A stretch of DNA of 6,180 bases from Nanohaloarchaea archaeon PL-Br10_U2g16 (GTDB lineage Archaea; Nanohalarchaeota; Nanosalinia; Nanosalinales; Nanosalinaceae): the NCBI GenBank assembly GCA_001563995.1, contig LKMV01000042.1, positions 1 through 6,180 of the forward strand, written 5' to 3'. A program made the translations under genes and the position numbers. Below the pieces are notes generated by a model. The model saw nothing but the letters and a program-made list of their open reading frames with translations. It did no database searches and was not told the DNA's origin. Below, piece after piece: positions 1 through 4,496 of this stretch (the stretch's first letter is position 1; each line of letters starts with the position of its first letter).

Positions 1-250
1 CGTATCTTTCATTAGTTGTAAGGGGTGAAGTCATCAGAAGGGTAACTCCGGTTGTAATCCATATAACAGCGTTTCCTACGGAGGTGTTCCAGCCTAGTTC
101 TTCGTTTGTATGTTTTCCAAAGTAAAGTTCTATTATGAAAGCACCAAGAATTAGCGGGAGAAGGTTTGGCAGAAGCTCTGGATGGTTTATCGGAGCTAGC
201 GCCAGCTCAAGCACGATGTCTTCCATGCTTTGTGCGGAGAGATGGCTCAT
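1..250 (-). CDS. Membrane protein, unknown function (partial, C-terminus beyond left edge)
   Basis: An open frame begins with ATG at 250-248 and reads 83 codons off the left edge without a stop. The N-terminus (MSHLSAQSMEDIVLELALAP) is amphipathic and is followed by two probable membrane segments, about residues 28-45 (LLPNLLPLILGAFIIELY) and about 60-77 (VGNAVIWITTGVTLLMTS). Only 3 bases separate its start from the stop of the HerA-like ATPase gene. A good Shine-Dalgarno GAGGAG is formed by the last two Glu codons of that gene, 6 bases before the ATG, so the pair should be translationally coupled. This suggests the protein works with the ATPase, perhaps as its membrane partner, but that is inference from position. 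I do not recognise the family. The start is well supported by the ribosome site and the tight spacing. Confidence 0.72.
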   Translation of the reverse strand, partial: MSHLSAQSMEDIVLELALAPINHPELLPNLLPLILGAFIIELYFGKHTNEELGWNTSVGNAVIWITTGVTLLMTSPLTTNERY

Positions 251-253
251 AGG

Positions 254-1516
254 TTACTCCTCGAAAGCGTCCGGTGTTCCTCCTGCGTGCCATGATTTTC
301 GCGGTCTCATCTGGATCGGATAAATTCTTTCAGAGTTATCGTCCAGTATAAGACCTGTTCCTGCCCTGTCGGGCAATGCATCGATGTAATGCCCGATATC
401 ATGTCTCATATACGACTGCATTATCTCCCCGAGGGAGTTGATATCCTGTTTAGCAGTCAGCCTGTGTGAAAGGATTATGTCACACTGAGAAAGTGCGTCA
501 GGATCTAGCTTTGCCGGCTGCTGTGTCGCAAGTACCAGTGAGACGCCTGGCTCCCTTCCTATCTTCACCCATTTCATCAGAGGCCCTGAAGCCGGAGTCT
601 CGCCTGTAGCAGGCAGGAATTCGTGTGCCTCGTCAATCAACATCCATGTTATAGGCATCTCGTTTTCCACAATGTTGTCCATCTCCTTGATCTCTTCCAC
701 CCTTCTAGCTGTCATCCTTTTTCTCAAAATTCTCTTAGCCATAAGTCCAACGATAAGGGATCTGACTGACCATCCTGAGGCTAGCTCTCCGAATACTGAG
801 ACGTCTACAACTGAAAGCTCGCCTCTCTGTGTGAACTTGTCTATCGAAGACTCTTTACCGAAGACACCCCAGTCCTTTGCGGACATAAATCTGTTTATCA
901 GTCCTTCCTTGGTTTCTTTAGGGAATTCAAACTTCTTTATAGTATTAATAATATCGTCAAGGCTGTAATCTGTTCCTTTTCTGTCTTCGAGGTTTGAGAG
1001 TACTCTTTCAAGCAGGATACCTCTTTCCGAGTTAAGATCGATCTTAAACGCCATCGACCATTCCTGTGCGGAGAACTCTCCAGGATTCAAGGTAAAAGTA
1101 TCGTCGTAAGGTATCTCTTTCTCCTCCATCTCATCAGTCTTTCCTTCAGGTATGTACACCTTTGCATCCATTGCCTCAGGTTTTTGATCCCAATCATCAA
1201 GAAGGCTGATTGAACGGTTGTTCGGATGCTTCATCGACCAGTAAATACCCATAGGATCTATTATAACTGTTGAAAGATTATCTCCAAGGTCAGAAGCCTG
1301 TATCTCTTCTGCTAACGTTCCAAGCGAATAGCTTTTTCCTGTACCTCTTTTTCCAAACACTCCAACGACGTGAGGTGTGGCTAGATCAAAGTAGACAGGG
1401 TTTGCTGTATGTGCTTCCTGGTTTTCCCCCACTAGGTGTTTTCCTATAATTCCTGTACCTTCCAGGCCGTACTCTTCCCGGTCTTCATCGCTCCTTCCGA
1501 CTGAGATCTTTGGCAT
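254..1516 (-). CDS. HerA/DUF87-type P-loop ATPase
   Basis: This 420-residue protein has the core of the HerA/FtsK-type ATPases. The Walker A motif is GKRGTGKS (residues 55-62), Walker B with the catalytic acid is MLIDEAHEF (292-300, D295-E296), and the sensor-like ATQQP is at 330-334, followed by ILSHRL (348-353), where archaeal HerA carries an Arg that reaches a neighbouring subunit. Residues 20-50 (IIGKHLVG...YFDL) resemble the short end of a HerA barrel domain. HerA proteins are hexameric DNA pumps, usually paired with NurA for DNA end resection; no NurA is visible here. Lys/Glu-rich insertions lie around 120-215. The ATG at 1516 is supported by a TATA box about 28 bases upstream, implying a leaderless transcript. 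The protein has no membrane segment, but its neighbours on both sides are membrane proteins. The DUF87 superfamily also contains ATPases unrelated to recombination, so the family call is firm and the DNA substrate is not. Confidence 0.88.
   Translation of the reverse strand: MPKISVGRSDEDREEYGLEGTGIIGKHLVGENQEAHTANPVYFDLATPHVVGVFGKRGTGKSYSLGTLAEEIQASDLGDNLSTVIIDPMGIYWSMKHPNNRSISLLDDWDQKPEAMDAKVYIPEGKTDEMEEKEIPYDDTFTLNPGEFSAQEWSMAFKIDLNSERGILLERVLSNLEDRKGTDYSLDDIINTIKKFEFPKETKEGLINRFMSAKDWGVFGKESSIDKFTQRGELSVVDVSVFGELASGWSVRSLIVGLMAKRILRKRMTARRVEEIKEMDNIVENEMPITWMLIDEAHEFLPATGETPASGPLMKWVKIGREPGVSLVLATQQPAKLDPDALSQCDIILSHRLTAKQDINSLGEIMQSYMRHDIGHYIDALPDRAGTGLILDDNSERIYPIQMRPRKSWHAGGTPDAFEE
257..262 (-). 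promoter_or_regulatory. Shine-Dalgarno GAGGAG for the downstream membrane protein
   Basis: On the minus strand the sequence reads GAGGAG TAA CCT ATG. The two terminal Glu codons of the ATPase gene double as the ribosome binding site for the gene starting at 250. This decides the start of that partial gene and implies coupled translation. Confidence 0.65.
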
Positions 1517-1540
1517 ACTTTAATCTTTGAGCTCCGGGAT

Positions 1541-1547
1541 TATAAAA
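1541..1547 (-). promoter_or_regulatory. TATA box of the HerA-like gene (leaderless)
   Basis: The minus strand reads TTTTATA, centred about 28 bases before the ATG at 1516. No Shine-Dalgarno lies between. The box directly abuts the stop codon of the upstream membrane protein gene (1550-1548). Spacing matches an archaeal promoter whose transcript starts at or beside the start codon. Confidence 0.6.
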
Positions 1548-2162
1548 TCAAACCCAGATCAGTCCCAGGCAGATCCAAGCCACTGAGAAGTAGAAGAGCC
1601 ATAGAAAACCGCTTGTTCTCAGTACTATAGATCCGTCCAGTCTACCGGTAGGTATGCCGGAGTAATCGAAAGGCATTAGCTGGAATATTAGAAATAGAGC
1701 GTAGGCTTCGGCGAGTTTTAATTGACCTAGGGTGTAGCTAATTAGCCATCCGGTTATCAAAAATAGAAGTCCGCCTGAAACAAGCCAGAACTCTCTTTTC
1801 ATCCATATTACGTCTATAGATTTTCCCCACTGCTCGTAACGGTTCATTGAATAACTGTTTTCCACAGGGAACAGCATTATTATCGGCAAGGCGGTTATCA
1901 GCGAGGTAAAAGCTCCTAAAGCTGTCATCATAGATCCTTTGAACGAAAGTTTTACCTCGGTGTAGGCATCCATCTGATGTGCGACGATCCTCTGGCCAAG
2001 TTCCCGAGATAAAAGCACAAGAAAGGCAGTTCCAAGGAAAAATGCTGCTGTGGCTAGCTGTTCCACTCCTGTATAGGCCGCATAACCGGCTGCTGTGACA
2101 AGAACTGCTCCTAAAAACTGTTTTATCTGTTCCACAGACGGCTGGAAAGGGTGTGAACTCAC
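1548..2162 (-). CDS. Site-2-protease-like (M50) membrane protein with lost zinc ligands
   Basis: This 204-residue protein has several hydrophobic segments, roughly at 17-30, 36-52, 78-98, 124-145, 150-165 and 184-204. The stretch LSRELGQRIVAHQMDAYTEVKLSFKG (about 51-76) lines up with the archaeal M50 pattern HELGHxxVAxxxGAxxEfxxxxxG, and LMPFDYSGIPTGRLDGS (162-178) with its LLP..P.LDG segment. Compared with an active enzyme, HExxH is changed to R53-E54-L-G-Q57: both zinc histidines are gone while Glu54 and Asp176 of LDG remain. If the alignment is right, this is a pseudoprotease of the intramembrane site-2 family, likely a membrane scaffold or substrate-binding protein. The start is GTG at 2162, chosen because TATA-like TTTAAA lies about 25 bases upstream. 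It precedes the HerA-like ATPase by 31 bases. The alternative is an unrelated polytopic protein; the family call rests on recalled motifs. Confidence 0.7.
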   Translation of the reverse strand: MSSHPFQPSVEQIKQFLGAVLVTAAGYAAYTGVEQLATAAFFLGTAFLVLLSRELGQRIVAHQMDAYTEVKLSFKGSMMTALGAFTSLITALPIIMLFPVENSYSMNRYEQWGKSIDVIWMKREFWLVSGGLLFLITGWLISYTLGQLKLAEAYALFLIFQLMPFDYSGIPTGRLDGSIVLRTSGFLWLFYFSVAWICLGLIWV

Positions 2163-2183
2163 GTATTAACTTTCTTTCCGTGG

Positions 2184-2189
2184 TTTAAA
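2184..2189 (-). promoter_or_regulatory. TATA box of the site-2-protease-like gene (leaderless)
   Basis: TTTAAA is centred about 25 bases before the GTG at 2162, in the 34-base gap after the nuclease-like gene. No Shine-Dalgarno is seen before the GTG. Spacing supports both the promoter and the GTG start. Confidence 0.5.
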
Positions 2190-2196
2190 TATCATC

Positions 2197-2676
2197 CTAA
2201 ATCTCCAGGTTCTGACATATCTCAGCTATAGAGTAGTCTTCGGAATCCCTTGAGATCTCAGGGTACTGTTTGATCTTTTCCAGGCTAAGACCTGGTTTAT
2301 CTCCGTTAAAACTTTCTCTGACTACCGTCCACGGTACCATAAACGCTTTCCTTGAACGTCCACGACCTCTCTTAAACTCTACAGCTAGAAAACCTGTTCT
2401 ACCGGATCTATCTAAAAAGTTTGAGATTCTTTTGACTTGGTGGCCGTTATCCGACTCTGAAAAATGTTGTGTGAAGTAAAGCTTGTTAGTGCTTGAGGTC
2501 TTTACCGATTTGTTCTCTATCGCTAGATAGAACATGTCATGGGGCGAGTCAACCAGCACATCACATAGCTGGGAGGAGAAACGGTGTTGTTTCTTCCTAT
2601 GGGCGATTCCATTGATATCTTCATCCTGGAAGAATGAGTTAAAGGCGTTTACTAGCTCCCGTTCGAAGTCGGTCAT
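2197..2676 (-). CDS. PD-(D/E)XK nuclease-like protein, Holliday-resolvase type fold
   Basis: This is a 159-residue soluble protein. The order of features fits a small PD-(D/E)XK nuclease: an N-terminal helix with Glu7 (FERELVNAF), Asp39 in QLCDVLVDS, the E54-N-K56 doublet in YLAIENKSV, then a helix starting with His79-Gln80 (HQVKRISNFL), a strand GFLAVEF (95-101), and FMVPWTVV (112-119). The same order, including a His-Gln helix after ExK, is found in RecU/Hjc-like Holliday junction resolvases, which cut branched DNA. The basic patch KRGRGRSRK (102-110) could contact DNA. The exact substrate is unknown; a restriction-like or repair nuclease is equally possible. The ATG at 2676 lies 24 bases after the DUF2797 stop and about 27 bases after a TTTTAA box, suggesting a leaderless internal promoter. 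A HerA-type ATPase lies two genes downstream, which is notable because HerA proteins often work with nucleases. Confidence 0.7.
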   Translation of the reverse strand: MTDFERELVNAFNSFFQDEDINGIAHRKKQHRFSSQLCDVLVDSPHDMFYLAIENKSVKTSSTNKLYFTQHFSESDNGHQVKRISNFLDRSGRTGFLAVEFKRGRGRSRKAFMVPWTVVRESFNGDKPGLSLEKIKQYPEISRDSEDYSIAEICQNLEI

Positions 2677-2700
2677 AAAACCAACATTAGTTTTGTAAGG

Positions 2701-2706
2701 TTAAAA
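2701..2706 (-). promoter_or_regulatory. TATA-like box overlapping a stop codon
   Basis: The minus strand reads CTTTTAACC, with TTTTAA formed by the last Phe codon and the TAA stop of the DUF2797 gene. Its centre is about 27 bases before the ATG of the nuclease-like gene, which lacks a Shine-Dalgarno. The same CTTTTAACC string stands in the SRP RNA promoter. Confidence 0.5.
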
Positions 2707-3423
2707 GTTGTTAAGTCCTCTCTGTCTTTGTTCTTCAATAACTTTTCCTGAGCTCATTGCCATAGCTATCCTTCCGTTTGAGATAATCTGACCTTTTACT
2801 GTCTTTATAGGCGATGGAAAGATCCCCTTTCTAACCAACTCCTTTGCTTTTACCGGTTTAGAAACTTTTCGGATCTCTTTATCCTGGTATCCGAGCTCTT
2901 CCAGTTTTTTCTTTATCAGGAAGGATGAGTTCTCACCTATCTTATTCTCTTTTCTTATCCTTTCCGTCACTCCTTTCTCAGAGATCTCTTTTTCTTTTTC
3001 CAGAGCTTTTTCATCTGTTATCTCGGATAGCAGCTCTACTCCATAATCAGCTCCTTGTTCTTTCCAACGTGTCTCCAGCCTTCCGGTCCTCGTGACTCCC
3101 ACTTTAACCTTTTTCCCGCACTGAGCTAAGTAGACACTGTAATCTGCTTCAAAACCTGGTGTTCCTTCTCCTTTTCTCCAGCCTGTGTATATATCTCTGT
3201 TCCTGCATTCTATGCACTGGTCGCCGGACTCTATCTCTCTGAACTCCGGGCATGGGGTCATCTCTCCTCTGTCAGAATGAAATCCTACACATCTTCTACT
3301 GTTGGATATCTCAAGTTTCAAATCCTTACCTCTTTCCAGCAGTATCCTTTCATAGCCTTCTTCCGTAGCCAGCTTTAGCTCCGGGGTATCTCTGCCGTGA
3401 GAAATCTTAACTATCGACTTCAT
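2701..3423 (-). CDS. DUF2797-family zinc-binding protein
   Basis: The protein has 240 residues from the ATG at 3423. The N-terminal third carries four cysteines in a zinc-finger-like spread, C45, C58, C70 and C73 (RRCVGF, TPCPEF, QCIEC). The middle holds the most recognisable segment, VYLAQCGKKVKVGVTRTGRLETRWKEQGA (97-125), typical of DUF2797 proteins of archaea and some bacteria. The YLA...KVGVT...R...RW pattern also resembles the core of GIY-YIG nuclease domains (strand-loop-strand, then a helix with Arg), so a nucleic-acid role is possible but unproved. The C-terminal half is rich in Lys and Glu. The gene overlaps the end of the TraB-type gene by 17 bases, so the two are surely co-transcribed and probably coupled. 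A TTG nine bases further upstream (3432) is in frame, but the ATG is preferred. Function is unknown. Confidence 0.82.
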   Translation of the reverse strand: MKSIVKISHGRDTPELKLATEEGYERILLERGKDLKLEISNSRRCVGFHSDRGEMTPCPEFREIESGDQCIECRNRDIYTGWRKGEGTPGFEADYSVYLAQCGKKVKVGVTRTGRLETRWKEQGADYGVELLSEITDEKALEKEKEISEKGVTERIRKENKIGENSSFLIKKKLEELGYQDKEIRKVSKPVKAKELVRKGIFPSPIKTVKGQIISNGRIAMAMSSGKVIEEQRQRGLNNF

Positions 3424-4039
3424 CGGTTTCAATCATTTCTCTCAAGGCTTTTTTATGTGCAGCTCCAACAAACGCCACTATATCAGCGTCAGGGTTCTGT
3501 TGCTGCAGCTTTTTCAACGCTCCGGCCATATGAATGTTTCTCTGCTCTACAAGAACCTCATGCATCTCAGGAAACTTGAATTTAAACTCGTAGAGCAGTT
3601 CGTCTATAAATCTGTCGTCAGGTATCTCGGAGTAATCGAAATCTATAGCACCGGGTAACAGAACTCCTATAAATATCTGTGCTAGTGCTTTTATCTTTTC
3701 TGAAGCCTTCACTTCCTTCAGATTCTGCACGGTCTCGGTTATATCTTGGTCGATCAGCGCTACTTCTCTGCCGTCTCCAACAGCTTTTTCGTAACCGTAA
3801 AGCATCTCTTCTCCTGGCATTACTCCTGTCTTTGAGCCTACCATATCCTGGAACATCTTCAGAAGCCTTACAAACAGCGGTCCGCCACCGCTTCTCTGCT
3901 GTTCTGATAGAAGAGAGTTTAAACGTATCATATCTAGCTCTAACGCCACTATCTCAGGGTCATGTTCTTCTATTTTTTCTTCAATTAGCTCCAGGCTCTG
4001 TTCTGAAACATGGGATGTTCCGTAGATATGTATTGCCAT
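3407..4039 (-). CDS. TraB/PrgY-family protein, short form
   Basis: From ATG 4039 the product is 210 residues. It shows the TraB/PrgY (TIKI-clan) landmarks in order: G7-T-S-H10 near the N-terminus, ALELD with Glu34 (32-36), EQRNIHMAGAL (165-175, Arg167), and VGAAH (191-195) close to the C-terminus. These Gly/His and Glu/Arg positions form the putative metal-dependent protease-like centre; bacterial PrgY limits pheromone signalling, and archaeal members have no defined role. Archaeal TraB proteins are usually about twice this length with a C-terminal membrane region. This one stops after the catalytic-like domain and has only one hydrophobic stretch (about 116-132, IKALAQIFIGVLLPGAI), so it may be a soluble short form. 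A TTG at 4054 is in frame but less likely as a start. An 8-base inverted repeat and a TATA-like box lie upstream. It overlaps the DUF2797 gene by 17 bases. Confidence 0.85.
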   Translation of the reverse strand: MAIHIYGTSHVSEQSLELIEEKIEEHDPEIVALELDMIRLNSLLSEQQRSGGGPLFVRLLKMFQDMVGSKTGVMPGEEMLYGYEKAVGDGREVALIDQDITETVQNLKEVKASEKIKALAQIFIGVLLPGAIDFDYSEIPDDRFIDELLYEFKFKFPEMHEVLVEQRNIHMAGALKKLQQQNPDADIVAFVGAAHKKALREMIETDEVDS

Positions 4040-4041
4040 CA

Positions 4042-4063
4042 GATTACAGGACAAACTGTAATC
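4042..4063 (-). repeat. Perfect 8-base inverted repeat in the TraB-gene leader
   Basis: GATTACAG (4042-4049) and CTGTAATC (4056-4063) are exact reverse complements separated by 6 bases, immediately upstream of the ATG at 4039. The transcript start predicted from the TATA box at 4083-4090 would fall near 4060, inside the repeat. It could be an operator for a dimeric repressor or an RNA hairpin masking the start. No terminator-like T run follows. Confidence 0.6.
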
Positions 4064-4082
4064 CCAAAAGATGTAAATGTGT

Positions 4083-4090
4083 CATATATA
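4083..4090 (-). promoter_or_regulatory. TATA-like box for the TraB-DUF2797 genes
   Basis: The minus strand reads TATATATG, centred about 48 bases before the ATG at 4039. This predicts a transcript start near 4060 and a leader of about 20 bases, unlike the leaderless genes nearby. Confidence 0.45.
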
Positions 4091-4124
4091 GGTTTCTTTG
4101 AAGATATTATTAACCGGTGGCAGA

Positions 4125-4176
4125 ATGTAATACAAAAGATCTAAAATATCGTGTTAAGAGGAGAAATGTATTACAT
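4125..4176. repeat. 10-base inverted repeat ATGTAATACA / TGTATTACAT
   Basis: ATGTAATACA at 4125-4134 recurs as its exact reverse complement at 4167-4176, with 32 bases between. The right copy sits in a local palindrome, ATGTA-T-TACAT (4166-4176). Both share the TGTAAT core with the inverted repeat at 4042-4063, giving four copies of the hexamer (either strand) between the SRP RNA and the TraB-type gene. Confidence 0.5.
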
Positions 4177-4183
4177 GATCTTG

Positions 4184-4188
4184 AAAAA
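4184..4188 (-). terminator. Oligo-T terminator of the SRP RNA
   Basis: Just after the last recognisable SRP RNA bases (GGGAACCGC) the minus strand reads TATTTTTCAA. A run of five T in the transcript direction is sufficient for typical archaeal intrinsic termination. It fixes the 3' end to about 4188-4191. Confidence 0.5.
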
Positions 4189-4189
4189 T

Positions 4190-4451
4190 AGCGGTTCCCA
4201 GGGGTGGATGTCTGAGGACGGCCGGTCATCTCCAAGGTCTCAGGTCCGCCACCCTCCGAACATGGATCCGAATGCTTAGGACTGCTCCCGTCAAGGCCTG
4301 ATCCGGTTCACAGCCAGAACCATCCCGGAGGACGGACCATCGGCAACCCGGAGAAAACCGGTAATCGTCGACAGAACATCGCTCCCTGGTTGACGGCTCC
4401 GGCATCACGAGGGTTTCCGGAAAGAGGCGACCCCAAGCCGCCCGACCTACC
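4190..4451 (-). ncRNA. Signal recognition particle (7S) RNA
   Basis: This GC-rich block has no credible coding content and reads as an archaeal SRP RNA on the minus strand. The 5' Alu domain has GGTCGGGCGG, a helix 3 hairpin GGCG...CGCC with a GG-containing loop, and then CCGGAAACCCTCGTGATGCCGG (helix 4), close to the archaeal consensus ending ATGCCGG(G/A)GCCG. In the S domain, GTGAACCGGATCAGGCC and GGGAGCAGTCC form helix 8 with the conserved AGG...GAGCAG internal loop that binds SRP54. Long-range helix 5 pairing is visible: 4326-4338 pairs with 4243-4258 (GGTCCG with CGGACC, CCTCC with GGAGG). The RNA scaffolds the ribonucleoprotein that targets signal-bearing ribosomes to the membrane. At about 262 bases it is shorter than the usual archaeal 300. 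Helix 6 and the helix 8 loop look unusual. End positions are estimates, about 3 bases at the 5' side. Confidence 0.9.
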
Positions 4452-4474
4452 ATCAAAGAATTGTACTGGAAAGG

Positions 4475-4480
4475 TTAAAA
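4475..4480 (-). promoter_or_regulatory. TATA box of the SRP RNA gene
   Basis: CCTTTTAACC on the minus strand places TTTTAA about 26 bases before the RNA start near 4451, preceded by a pyrimidine-rich CCTTTTCC. The surrounding T runs (4472-4496) follow the stop of the MBL-fold gene at once and could also end its transcript, so one short tract may serve both purposes. Confidence 0.6.
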
Positions 4481-4496
4481 GGAAAAGGACTGAAAA

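Noticed and set aside
135..323. Plus-strand frame of 62 codons
   Set aside because: It overlaps the partial membrane gene and the end of the ATPase gene in antisense. Those two have a clear coupling signal, and this frame has none.
672..968. Plus-strand frame of 98 codons
   Set aside because: It is antisense to the HerA-like gene, with Ser/Leu/Ile-rich shadow composition and no start signal.
3424..3432. Earlier TTG start for the DUF2797 protein
   Set aside because: It adds only three residues. The ATG at 3423 is a standard start and keeps the overlap shorter.
4040..4054. Earlier TTG start for the TraB-type protein
   Set aside because: TTG starts are rare, the added MSCNL is not part of the family motif, and the ATG sits two residues before the first strand, where family members begin. 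These bases also form the inverted repeat.
3679..4101. Plus-strand frame of 140 codons
   Set aside because: It is antisense to the well-supported TraB-type gene and is Leu/Ser-rich, as expected of a shadow.
4166..4280. Plus-strand frame with an apparent GAGGAG ribosome site at 4158-4163
   Set aside because: It runs antisense through the SRP RNA for only about 38 codons. The good-looking ribosome site is most simply chance, and the bases belong to the inverted repeat region.
4190..4451. RNase P RNA as an alternative identity
   Set aside because: The conserved RNase P core strings were not found, while the Alu-domain string, GAGCAG element and helix 5 pairing all match SRP RNA.
4226..4456. 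Minus-strand frame of 76 codons
   Set aside because: It lies inside the SRP RNA on the same strand, and its product is low-complexity Arg/Pro-rich with no family resemblance.
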